Below, piece after piece: positions 43,694-51,424 of a DNA stretch of 64,000 bases (its first letter is position 1; each line of letters opens with the position of its first letter). The notes below the pieces were generated by a model, which made no database searches, was not told the origin of the DNA, and worked only from the letters and a program-made list of their open reading frames with translations. The position numbers were made by a program, and so were the translations under genes. This DNA is from Aerobium sp039839275 (GTDB lineage Bacteria; Pseudomonadota; Alphaproteobacteria; Rhizobiales; Rhizobiaceae), in contig NZ_JBDOQP010000004.1 of NCBI RefSeq assembly GCF_039839275.1, positions 124,001 to 188,000 of the forward strand, written 5' to 3'.

Positions 43694-44167
43694 TCAGGCC
43701 TTGGCCAGGCCGTCCTTGCGCAGCGCGACGAGAAGTCCGCCCAGCACCCTGCGCAACTCGTCGAAATCACGATCCGACAGATGCCGGAAGGCGTTCGCCT
43801 CGATCCTGTCGGCGACGAGGTCTGCCTCGACCAGGATTTCACGGCCGGCATCCGTCAGCGTCGCGGTGAGGATGCGCTTGCTGCGCGCGCTCTGCTCGCG
43901 GGCAAGCAGCCCCCGCTTCTCCAGCGCCGAGACGATCTCGTTCATCGTCTGGGGCGTGACAAAGAAGCGCCGCGACAACTCGGCCGAGGAGATGCCGTCC
44001 CGCGTTCCGACGATGCTCAGCACGGTGTACTGGATGCCGGTGAGCCCCAGCGGCCGGAGATCCTGCTCGATCTGCATGCGCACGGCCTGGTTGGCCTGGT
44101 TGAGCAGATACATCGTCCTGGGCCGCAGCGCGGCCCGCGCCAGGATGGCGTCGTCTCGTCTTGACAA
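43694..44167 (-). CDS. MarR family transcriptional regulator (hydroxycinnamate type)
   Basis: 157 residues with the MarR winged helix fold: dimer helix (MYLLNQANQAVRMQIEQDLRPLGL), helix-turn-helix GISSAELSRRFFVTPQTMNEIVSALEKRGLL and wing ARSKRILTATLTDAGREIL. It starts at TTG 44167, with AAGGA nine bases upstream. It is divergent from the hydroxycinnamoyl-CoA hydratase-lyase operon across a 55-base gap holding an inverted repeat. This matches HcaR, FerC and CouR: MarR repressors of ferulate/coumarate genes released by hydroxycinnamoyl-CoA esters. The specific inducer here is inferred from the neighbours. Confidence 0.9.
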   Translation of the reverse strand: MSRRDDAILARAALRPRTMYLLNQANQAVRMQIEQDLRPLGLTGIQYTVLSIVGTRDGISSAELSRRFFVTPQTMNEIVSALEKRGLLAREQSARSKRILTATLTDAGREILVEADLVADRIEANAFRHLSDRDFDELRRVLGGLLVALRKDGLAKA

Positions 44168-44168
44168 T

Positions 44169-44198
44169 ATCAGGGTTCCTTATGTATGGGACCTTGAT
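44169..44198. promoter_or_regulatory. Imperfect inverted repeat, candidate MarR operator
   Basis: ATCAGGGTTCC-N8-GGGACCTTGAT; the arms match at 9 of 11 positions. It fills the centre of the 55-base gap between the divergent MarR and hydratase-lyase genes and covers the MarR ribosome-binding site, so one bound repressor could shut off both genes. Its left half, ATATCAGG with similar flanks, recurs at 48352 upstream of the TRAP binding-protein gene. Confidence 0.6.
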
Positions 44199-44222
44199 CC
44201 TTTTAGCGCACGGAGCCGTGAA

Positions 44223-45092
44223 ATGACAGCCAGCAATCCATCTTCGCCGACCCGGGACGGCGCCGAAAAGCCATGGGGCGAGTTCGTCACCGTCACCGTC
44301 GAGGACGGCATCGCGTGGATCGCGCTCAACCGGCCCGACAAGCGCAACGCCATCAATCCGGGCATCGTCTATGAGATGAACGCCGTGCTCGACGCCATGG
44401 AGGAGGACGACGACGTGCGCGTGCTGGTGATCACCGGCGCGGGCGACGCATTCTCCGCCGGCCAGGACCTGAAGGAATATTTCCGCATTCCCGATGCCGG
44501 CCCGGCGCTCGATCGCGAGCGGCTCTACCGCGCCAATGCCGCCTGGCAGTGGCGGCGCATGATGCATTATCCCAAGCCGACGATCGCCATGGTCAATGGC
44601 TGGTGCTTCGGCGGCGCCTTCCAGGTGCTGATCGGCTGCGATCTCGCGATCGCCGCCGACGAGGCGACGTTCGGGCTGTCGGAGATCAACTGGGGCATCA
44701 TCCCGGCCGGCATCGTCACCAAGTCGGTGGCCGAGGTGATGAGCCAGCGCGACGCGCTCTACTACATCATGACGGGCGAAAATTTCGACGGCAAGCGTGC
44801 CCATGAGCTTGGCCTCGTCAACTTCTCGGTGCCGCGCAGCGAACTGCACGCACGCACGAAGAAGCTCGCCGATACGCTGAAGGAAAAGAACCCCTTCGTG
44901 CTGCGCGCGGCCAAGAGCGCCTATCATCACGTCAAGTCGATGTCATGGGATTCCGCCCTCGAATACCTGATGGCGAAGTCGGACCAGACGAAGTTCCGCG
45001 ATCCCGAGCAAGGCGACCAGCAGGGCATGAAGCAGTTCCTCGACGAAAAGGCGTTCAAGCCCGGCCTCCAGTCCTACGACCGCAACCGCTGA
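44223..45092 (+). CDS. ech: p-Hydroxycinnamoyl-CoA hydratase/lyase
   Basis: 289 residues, crotonase superfamily. The family converts feruloyl-, coumaroyl- or caffeoyl-CoA to vanillin, 4-hydroxybenzaldehyde or protocatechualdehyde plus acetyl-CoA. Distinctive stretches: GDAFSAGQDLKEYFR, YPKPTIAMVNGWCFGGAF and ATFGLSEINWGIIPAGIVTKSVAEVM, where Glu154 matches the catalytic Glu143 of the Pseudomonas enzyme; LYYIMTGENFDGKRAHELGLVN follows. ATG 44223 gives a 19-residue tail before the core. First gene after the MarR operator, followed within five bases by a CoA ligase and then an acyl-CoA dehydrogenase. No vanillin dehydrogenase gene is present in the window. Confidence 0.93.
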   Translation: MTASNPSSPTRDGAEKPWGEFVTVTVEDGIAWIALNRPDKRNAINPGIVYEMNAVLDAMEEDDDVRVLVITGAGDAFSAGQDLKEYFRIPDAGPALDRERLYRANAAWQWRRMMHYPKPTIAMVNGWCFGGAFQVLIGCDLAIAADEATFGLSEINWGIIPAGIVTKSVAEVMSQRDALYYIMTGENFDGKRAHELGLVNFSVPRSELHARTKKLADTLKEKNPFVLRAAKSAYHHVKSMSWDSALEYLMAKSDQTKFRDPEQGDQQGMKQFLDEKAFKPGLQSYDRNR

Positions 45093-45097
45093 AAAAC

Positions 45098-47185
45098 ATG
45101 CCAGACCGCCGCCCCAGCATCGAGAGGCTCCTGCGCCCGCGTTCCATCGCGGTCGTGGGCGCGTCGGCCGAGCCGTTCTCGCTCGGCAACAACGTCATGT
45201 CCAACTTCGCCACCTTCGGCTATTCCGGCGCGATCCATCCGGTCAGCCGGAGGAACGACGAGGTCGAGGGCCATGCCTGCGTCAAGTCGATCGACGACCT
45301 GCCGGATGGCGTAGACCTCGCCGCGCTTGTGGTTCCGGCCGGCGCGGTGCGCCAGTCGATCGCCGACTGCGCGCGCAAGGGCATCGGAGGGGCGGTGATC
45401 TTTGCATCCGGTTTCGCTGAACTCGGCGAAGACGGCATCGCCGAGCAGTCGGAAATCGCCCGTATCGCCCGCGAGGCCGGCATGGCGGTGCTGGGCCCGA
45501 ACTGCCTCGGCTTCACCAATTTCGTCGCCGGCGTGCCGCTCACCTTCGAGCGCATCCGGCCGATGACGCTGTCGGCCCCGGGCGTCGCCATCGTGGCGCA
45601 GAGTGGCGCCATGACCGGTAACATCCGCGAGGCGCTGCGCAGCCGAAGCCTGCCGATCGCCTATGCGATCTCCACCGGCAACGAGGCGGTTCTGTCGGCC
45701 GAGGAAGTCCTGGCCGCGCTTGTCGACGATGCGATGGTCGGCTCGTTCGCCGCCTTCGTCGAGCAGATCCGTGACCCGCAGGCCTTCCTCGCCTTCGCCC
45801 GCGCCGCCGCGGAGCGCGGCAAGCCCGTGGTGCTCATGCATCCCGGGCGCAGCCAGCGCTCGCGCGAAGCGGCCCAGTCGCACACCGGGGCAATGGCCGG
45901 CGACCATGCGGTGATGGAGACCTTCGTCGCAGCCGCCGGCGTGTCGCTGGTCGCCAGCTTCGACGAACTCTTCGACACGACGCTTCTGCGCCACCGCTAT
46001 CCGGGAGCGCGCGTAGATGGGCTCGGCATCGTTACCAATTCCGGCGCCGTGCGCGGCTTCTGCCTCGATTTCTGCGAGGAGCTGTCACTTCCGCTGCCGC
46101 TCCTGAAGCCGGAAACCACGGCGGCGCTGGAAGGCGTGCTTCCCGATTTCGCCGCAATCGACAACCCGCTCGACATCACCGCCATGGGCATGAGCAAGCC
46201 GAGCCTGTTCGGCGACAGCTGCGCGGCGATGCTTGCCGACGACGGCGTCGACGCTGTACTTCTCGCCGCCATGGGCGGCGCGCCGAAACAGGTGATGGCC
46301 AAGTGGAACTCGCTCAAGCCGGTGATGGCAAGCGCGACGAAGCCGGTCGCCATCGCCTTCCTCGGGGACGAGCAGCCGATGCCCGAGGAGTTCCTCGACG
46401 AAATCCGCGCCGCCGGCGTGCCGTTCTTCCGCTCCCCGGAGCGCGCCATGCGCGCCTTCGCCAACATCGCCGCGAGCGGCAATCCCGTGCCGTTGCCACA
46501 GGCGGTTGCGCCTTTGGCGGGCGAACCCCAAATCATCGCCGAGCACGAAGGCAAGGCGGTCCTGGCACGCGCCGGCTTTGCGGTGCCTGCGGGAGAACTT
46601 GCGACGACGCCGGACGCTGCCTGCGCCATCGCCGCGCGCATCGGTTATCCCGTCGCGCTCAAGGTGCAGTCAGCGGCGATTGCCCACAAGAGCGATCTCG
46701 GCGGCGTCAAACTCAAGCTCACCGACGAGGCAGCACTTCGCACGGCGTGGCGGGACATCGATACGGCTTTCGCCGGCCATGAGGCGGGCCAGATCGACGG
46801 CATGCTGGTCGAAGCGATGGCCGCGCCCTTCCCGCTCGAGCTTGTCGTTTCGGCCCGTCGCGACCCGGCATGGGGCGCGGTGGTGATCGTCGGCCTCGGC
46901 GGCGTCCTGACCGAGCTGATGCGCGATATCCGCATGATGCCGGCAGGCCTGCCTGCCGAAGAGATCGAACGCCGGCTGTTGTCGCTGAAGGGTGCGGCGC
47001 TGCTGCAGGGCTACCGCGGCGCACCGGCGCTCGACGTGGGCGCCGTGGTCGCGCTCATCGAGGCACTCGGACGGCTGGTTCTAACCGATCCGGCGATCGC
47101 GGAACTCGAGATCAATCCGGTCGCCGTCTACCCGAAGGGACAGGGCGTGCGCATCCTCGACGTGCTGATGAGCCGGAGAGGCTGA
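45098..47185 (+). CDS. NDP-forming acyl-CoA synthetase, probable feruloyl/coumaroyl-CoA synthetase
   Basis: 695 residues, same superfamily as the synthetase at 4421-6556: CoA-binding domain SIAVVGASAEPFSLGNNVM, LGPNCLGFTNF, VAQSGAMTGN, phosphohistidine loop QSHTGAMAGDHAV, and C-terminal ATP-grasp with YPVALKVQSAAIAHKSDLGG, EAMAAPFPLELVVS and ELEINPVAVY. Placed between hydroxycinnamoyl-CoA hydratase-lyase and an acyl-CoA dehydrogenase, it most likely activates ferulate or p-coumarate with ATP, giving ADP, like FerA of Sphingobium, rather than the AMP-forming ligase used by pseudomonads. ATG 45098 follows the previous stop by five bases; the ribosome-binding site is weak, suggesting coupled translation. 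Confidence 0.88.
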   Translation: MPDRRPSIERLLRPRSIAVVGASAEPFSLGNNVMSNFATFGYSGAIHPVSRRNDEVEGHACVKSIDDLPDGVDLAALVVPAGAVRQSIADCARKGIGGAVIFASGFAELGEDGIAEQSEIARIAREAGMAVLGPNCLGFTNFVAGVPLTFERIRPMTLSAPGVAIVAQSGAMTGNIREALRSRSLPIAYAISTGNEAVLSAEEVLAALVDDAMVGSFAAFVEQIRDPQAFLAFARAAAERGKPVVLMHPGRSQRSREAAQSHTGAMAGDHAVMETFVAAAGVSLVASFDELFDTTLLRHRYPGARVDGLGIVTNSGAVRGFCLDFCEELSLPLPLLKPETTAALEGVLPDFAAIDNPLDITAMGMSKPSLFGDSCAAMLADDGVDAVLLAAMGGAPKQVMAKWNSLKPVMASATKPVAIAFLGDEQPMPEEFLDEIRAAGVPFFRSPERAMRAFANIAASGNPVPLPQAVAPLAGEPQIIAEHEGKAVLARAGFAVPAGELATTPDAACAIAARIGYPVALKVQSAAIAHKSDLGGVKLKLTDEAALRTAWRDIDTAFAGHEAGQIDGMLVEAMAAPFPLELVVSARRDPAWGAVVIVGLGGVLTELMRDIRMMPAGLPAEEIERRLLSLKGAALLQGYRGAPALDVGAVVALIEALGRLVLTDPAIAELEINPVAVYPKGQGVRILDVLMSRRG

Positions 47186-47196
47186 AGGAGGCGCGG

Positions 47197-48348
47197 TTGG
47201 ACTTTTCGTTCAGCGACGAGCAGCGCATGCTGCGCGACAGCGTGCGCACCCTGATGGACCGGCACGCGCCGCCGGAGATGGTGGCGCGCCACGACCGCGA
47301 GCGGTTCTACCCCTACGAACTGCACGCCGAATGGGCACGGGCGGGGCTGATCGCGCTGCCGTTTACGGAGGCGCATGGTGGGCTCGGCGGCTCGGTAATC
47401 GACCTTGCCATCGTCGGCGAGGAGATCGCCTACACCAGCGCCGACTTCTTCATGGCATTCGCAGGCGGCGTCTTCTGCGGCCTCAACATCGAGCGCAAGG
47501 GCAGCGAGGAACAGAAGGCGCGGTTCCTGCCGCCGCTGCTGGCCGGCGACCTGCGCATGGCGATCTGCATCTCGGAAGCAGATGCCGGTTCGGACGTCGG
47601 CGCCATGCGCACCCGCGCCCGTCGCTCCGGCGACGCCTGGCTGGTCGACGGCCACAAACTGTGGTCGACCGGGGCCGGCGTGCGCGACACGCTGCTCAAC
47701 GTCTACCTGAAGACCGACACCGCCGCCCACCATTCCAGGGGCATGTCACTGTTCCTGATCGACAACGACACGCCGGGCGTTCGTATCGACAAGCTCGACA
47801 TGCTCGGGCGCGGCGCGACCGGCACCTACGAGATCCATTTCGACGACGTCGCGGTCGGCGAGGACAGGATCGTCGGTGGCGTCAATGGCGGCTGGGACTG
47901 CATCCTCGCCGGGCTGCAGGTCGAACGCATCACCTCGGCGGCAGGCAATTGCGGCGCGGCCCGCGCCGTCGTCGACCTCGCCGCCGACTATGCCCGCGAG
48001 CGCAAGCAGTTCGGCAAGCCGATCGGTGCCAACCAGGCGATCGCCCACATGCTGGCCGACATGAAGACCCAGGTCGAAGCGGCCCGCACCCTGATGTGGC
48101 AGGCGGCGTGGAAGGTTTCGAAGGGTGACGACGCGCTGGCCGAGATATCGATGGCCAAGCTGTTCTCGTCGGAGACCTACGCCAAGGTCGCAAACATGGG
48201 CATGCAGATCTTCGGGGCCTATGGCTACTCCATGGAGTTTCCCATGCAGCGCCATTACCGCGATGCCCGCAGCGCGACGGTCGCGGCGGGATCCTCGCAG
48301 ATGCTGCGAAACCTCATCGCCCGCTCGATGGGCCTCAAGGTTGAGTAG
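47197..48348 (+). CDS. Acyl-CoA dehydrogenase (hydroxyphenylpropanoyl-CoA dehydrogenase candidate)
   Basis: 383 residues, complete acyl-CoA dehydrogenase: DFSFSDEQRMLRDSVRTLMD, ICISEADAGSDVGAMRTRA, GHKLWSTGAGV, RERKQFGKPIGANQAIAHMLADM and the C-terminal GAYGYSMEFPMQRHYRDARS. It starts at TTG 47197, with AAGGAG seven bases upstream. Third gene of the hydroxycinnamate operon. In Acinetobacter the hca cluster includes an acyl-CoA dehydrogenase (HcaD) that desaturates phenylpropanoyl-CoA compounds so they can enter the hydratase-lyase route; the same job, for dihydroferulate or phloretate, is the best guess here. Confidence 0.9.
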   Translation: MDFSFSDEQRMLRDSVRTLMDRHAPPEMVARHDRERFYPYELHAEWARAGLIALPFTEAHGGLGGSVIDLAIVGEEIAYTSADFFMAFAGGVFCGLNIERKGSEEQKARFLPPLLAGDLRMAICISEADAGSDVGAMRTRARRSGDAWLVDGHKLWSTGAGVRDTLLNVYLKTDTAAHHSRGMSLFLIDNDTPGVRIDKLDMLGRGATGTYEIHFDDVAVGEDRIVGGVNGGWDCILAGLQVERITSAAGNCGAARAVVDLAADYARERKQFGKPIGANQAIAHMLADMKTQVEAARTLMWQAAWKVSKGDDALAEISMAKLFSSETYAKVANMGMQIFGAYGYSMEFPMQRHYRDARSATVAAGSSQMLRNLIARSMGLKVE

Positions 48349-48351
48349 GCG

Positions 48352-48379
48352 ATATCAGGAATCTTGCTATCAGAGATTC
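48352..48379. promoter_or_regulatory. MarR-site-like motif and inverted repeat upstream of TRAP genes
   Basis: ATATCAGGAATCTT at 48352-48365 resembles ATATCAGGGTTCCT at 44167-44180 (11 of 14 positions). It overlaps a perfect inverted repeat GAATCT-N9-AGATTC (48359-48379) in the 107-base gap before the TAXI binding-protein gene. This suggests the transporter belongs to the same MarR regulon. Confidence 0.42.
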
Positions 48380-48455
48380 TTTCAAGTAGATAACAGGTAG
48401 CCTTATATAGGCGCGGCCCTTCATCGGTCGGTGCCGTCTTTGATCAGGGAGGATC

Positions 48456-49466
48456 ATGAACATGCACATTTCATTGCACGCAATCCGCAGCCTGTCCCTC
48501 GCGGCCGGCATCTCGCTCGCCACGACGGCCGTCGCGGTCGCCCAGCCAAGCCGCGCCACGATCGGCACAGGCCCCGCCGGAACCGCCTATCACCAGATCG
48601 GCACCACCGTGTCGGCGGCGATCCAGGACGCGCTGGGCATCCCGTCGACTGCCCGGCCCTTCGGCGGCACCTCGCAATACATCCCCATGCTGCATCGCGG
48701 CGAGATCACCATGGGCATAAACTCGGCACTCGACTCGTCGGAAGCTTATATGGGCCAGGGCGCCTATGACCAGCGGCTGACCGATATCCGCGCGCTGACG
48801 CTGATCTCGCGCTCGCCCTATGCATTCTATGCCCGCACCGAATCCGGCAAGACCACCGTCGCCGACCTGAAGGGCGAGCACATCATCACCCAGTACCGCG
48901 CCATCGCCTCGTTCAACCAGGTCAATGCGGCTATCCTGGCGACCGCGGGCCTGACGCCGGACGACGTCGACGGCGAGACCGTCGCCGGCATTCCCGATGC
49001 CACGCGGGCACTCGTCGAGGACCGCGTCGTCGCCTCCGCCTCGGTGCTCGGCATCCCGGCGCTGCGCGAAGCCGACGCCTCGATCTCGGGCGGGTTGCGC
49101 GTACTTGGCCTTGGCGACAACGAGGATGCGTTGAAGGAAGTCGCCGGCTTCTCGGCAACCACGCTCAACCCAGGGCCGGCCTTCGTCGGCATCACCGAGC
49201 CGACGCGCGTGGCGCAGTTCGACGTCTTCATGAATGTCGGCGCAAGCATGAGCGAGGACGACGCCTACGCACTGGTCAAGGCGATTCATGAGAGCTGGGG
49301 CGCGATGCAGGAAAATCTGCCGATGCTGCGCGCGGTGGCCGACGACCAGCTCGCCTCGCCCAATTTCAGCCATCCCTACCATGACGGCGCGATCCGCTAC
49401 TTCAAGGAGATCGGCCTGTGGAGCGATGAGCACCAGGCACGCCAGGACGAACTTCTGGCCGGCTGA
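48456..49466 (+). CDS. TRAP transporter solute-binding protein, TAXI family
   Basis: 336 residues. A Sec signal (SLSLAAGISLATTAVAVAQ) precedes the TAXI fold: RATIGTGPAGTAYHQIGTTVSAAI, PFGGTSQYIPMLHRGEITMGINSA, DLKGEHIITQYRAIASFNQV and a C-terminal NFSHPYHDGAIRYFKEIGLW. TAXI proteins deliver small organic anions to a fused TRAP permease in the inner membrane. The gene follows the hydroxycinnamate operon by 107 bases; GGGAGG stands just before ATG 48456. A strong terminator separates it from the permease gene, as suits a binding protein made in excess. Aromatic acid uptake is the likely role, inferred from context. Confidence 0.92.
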   Translation: MNMHISLHAIRSLSLAAGISLATTAVAVAQPSRATIGTGPAGTAYHQIGTTVSAAIQDALGIPSTARPFGGTSQYIPMLHRGEITMGINSALDSSEAYMGQGAYDQRLTDIRALTLISRSPYAFYARTESGKTTVADLKGEHIITQYRAIASFNQVNAAILATAGLTPDDVDGETVAGIPDATRALVEDRVVASASVLGIPALREADASISGGLRVLGLGDNEDALKEVAGFSATTLNPGPAFVGITEPTRVAQFDVFMNVGASMSEDDAYALVKAIHESWGAMQENLPMLRAVADDQLASPNFSHPYHDGAIRYFKEIGLWSDEHQARQDELLAG

Positions 49467-49477
49467 TCAGCCAGTGA

Positions 49478-49511
49478 GGCGGCCGGCGACACGCCGGCCG
49501 CCGCATTTTTT
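49478..49511 (+). terminator. Rho-independent terminator between TRAP binding protein and permease
   Basis: GGCGGCCGGCG-ACA-CGCCGGCCGCC, a perfect 11-base stem with a three-base loop, followed by GCA and six T. A textbook intrinsic terminator on the plus strand, 11 bases after the binding-protein stop. Partial read-through would give much binding protein and little permease. Confidence 0.85.
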
Positions 49512-49546
49512 CACCTTGTCCCTGCCAGAACGGGCGGATCGTCGAC

Positions 49547-51418
49547 GTGTATCCAGCAAGTCAGCTTCTCCTGCGTTTCTACCAGTTCTTTCTGATGGTT
49601 GGCGGCATCGTCTGGGCCATCAACTTCCTGCCCCGTATCGGCATTTCGCTGATCGAGGCCGAATGGTTGGGGCCGTATCTGGGTGTCGCTGTCGCCGCCG
49701 CCTTCATCAGCCAGCCCTATGGCGAGAAGCCGGGCGCGATCGACATCGCCGCCGGCCTCGCCTCGATCGCCTGCTGGCTGTGGCTTGCCTATAATTTTCA
49801 GTTCTGGATTCTCGACATCGCCGGCGCAACGCCGTCGAAATTCGTGCCCGCGCTCATCGCGATCCTGCTGTTGATGGAAGCGATCCGCAAGGTGTGCGGA
49901 TTGTCGATCACGCTGCTGGTGTGGGCCCTGCTCGTCTATGGCATGTTCGGCTACCTGCTTGCCCCGCCGCTGCAGGCCGACCAGGTGTCGCTGCAGCAGC
50001 TCTCTTTCTACCTATACTCCGACACCAACGCGATCCCGGGCCTGGTGCTCGTCATCATCGCGTCGATCGTGCTCGCCTTCATCGTGCTCGGGCGCCTGAT
50101 GGAAGTCAGCGGCGCAACTCAGTTCTTCACCGACATCGCGCTTGCAATGATGGGCCACCGCCGCGGCGGGCCGGCCAAGGTTGCGATCCTTGCCTCGGCG
50201 CTGTTTGGCTCGATCAGCAGTTCGCCGGTCGGCAACATCATGTCCACGGGCATCGTCACCATACCGCTGATGCGCCGCACCGGCTTCCGCCCGCACCATG
50301 CAGCAGCCATCGAGGCGGTCGCCTCCACGGGTGGCCAGATCGCTCCGCCGGTGATGGGCGCCACGGCCTTCCTGATGGCCGAGTTCCTGCAGATCGGCTA
50401 TGGGGAGGTCGTGCTTGCCGCGCTCCTGCCGGCCGTCCTGTATTATCTGTGCCTGTTCATGCAGGTCGACGCGGTCGCGGCGCGCGACGGGCTGAAGGGC
50501 ATGGAACGCGCCGACCTGCCCCGCCTCGGCGCCGTCTTCGCCAAGGGCTGGATCTTCGTGCTGCCGCTGGCGGTGCTCATCTACCTGATCTTCTGGGCCA
50601 ACATGACGCCGGGTTTCGCCGCCCTTGCCTCGGCCGCACTGCTGCTCGTCCTGGCGCTGTTCATGGGACGCATGCGCACGCTCGACGAATGGAAGCGGCT
50701 GATCCTCGACGGAGGCCAGTCAATCGTGCCGCTGGTGCTGATCGCGGGCGCCGCCGGCATCGTCGTCGGCGTGATGAACATCACCGGGCTCGGCCAGTCG
50801 CTCTCCTTCGTGCTGTCGCGCATCGGCGAGAACTGGGGCCTGTTCGGCATGCTGGTGATCACCGCGATCCTGTCGATCATCCTCGGCATGGGCATGCCTT
50901 CGACCGCGATCTACATCATCCTCGCCTCGATCATCGCCCCGGCGCTTACCACGATGGGCGTGCCGGTGCTGGCGGCGCATTTCTTCATCTTCTATTTCGG
51001 CGTTCTGTCGTTTCTGACACCGCCGGTCGCCGTGTCGAGCTTCGTTGCCGCCGGGCTGGCGGAAGCGGACATGTGGAAGACCGGATGGACCGGCATGCGG
51101 TTTTCCTTCGTCGCCTACCTCGTGCCGTTCATCTGGGTCTACGATCCAGCCCTACTGCTCGACGGAACATGGTTCGCCATCGTGCTGGTCTTTGCCACCA
51201 CGGTTGCCGCGATCATGCTGATCAGCCGGTCGATGATGTTCCGGCGCACCACACTCACCTCCTGGGCGATCTATCTCGGCCTGTGGATCGGGGCGATTGC
51301 GGTCGGACTGTCGCCGATCTATGTCGGAGCCGAATCGCCTGTGGCCGCCGGCCTCGCCGTTCTCTCGATCGTGGGCTCCCTCTTGCTCGCAAGGCGGGAT
51401 CGCCAGGCCGTCGCCTGA
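49547..51418 (+). CDS. TRAP transporter fused permease (DctQ-DctM, TAXI type)
   Basis: 623 residues, an inner-membrane protein with roughly 15-17 helices. The N-terminal part (to about 170) is the small DctQ-like unit; the rest is the large DctM-like unit with the TRAP motifs GSISSSPVGNIMSTGIVTIPLM, EAVASTGGQIAPPVMGATAFLM and GMGMPSTAIYIILASIIAPAL. It imports the TAXI-bound solute using the sodium or proton gradient. GTG 49547 is the earliest plausible start but lacks a good ribosome-binding site; expression may rely on read-through of the terminator at 49478-49511 or on a weak own promoter. It ends six bases from the convergent lyase-like gene. Confidence 0.93.
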   Translation: MYPASQLLLRFYQFFLMVGGIVWAINFLPRIGISLIEAEWLGPYLGVAVAAAFISQPYGEKPGAIDIAAGLASIACWLWLAYNFQFWILDIAGATPSKFVPALIAILLLMEAIRKVCGLSITLLVWALLVYGMFGYLLAPPLQADQVSLQQLSFYLYSDTNAIPGLVLVIIASIVLAFIVLGRLMEVSGATQFFTDIALAMMGHRRGGPAKVAILASALFGSISSSPVGNIMSTGIVTIPLMRRTGFRPHHAAAIEAVASTGGQIAPPVMGATAFLMAEFLQIGYGEVVLAALLPAVLYYLCLFMQVDAVAARDGLKGMERADLPRLGAVFAKGWIFVLPLAVLIYLIFWANMTPGFAALASAALLLVLALFMGRMRTLDEWKRLILDGGQSIVPLVLIAGAAGIVVGVMNITGLGQSLSFVLSRIGENWGLFGMLVITAILSIILGMGMPSTAIYIILASIIAPALTTMGVPVLAAHFFIFYFGVLSFLTPPVAVSSFVAAGLAEADMWKTGWTGMRFSFVAYLVPFIWVYDPALLLDGTWFAIVLVFATTVAAIMLISRSMMFRRTTLTSWAIYLGLWIGAIAVGLSPIYVGAESPVAAGLAVLSIVGSLLLARRDRQAVA

Positions 51419-51424
51419 CGTTCC

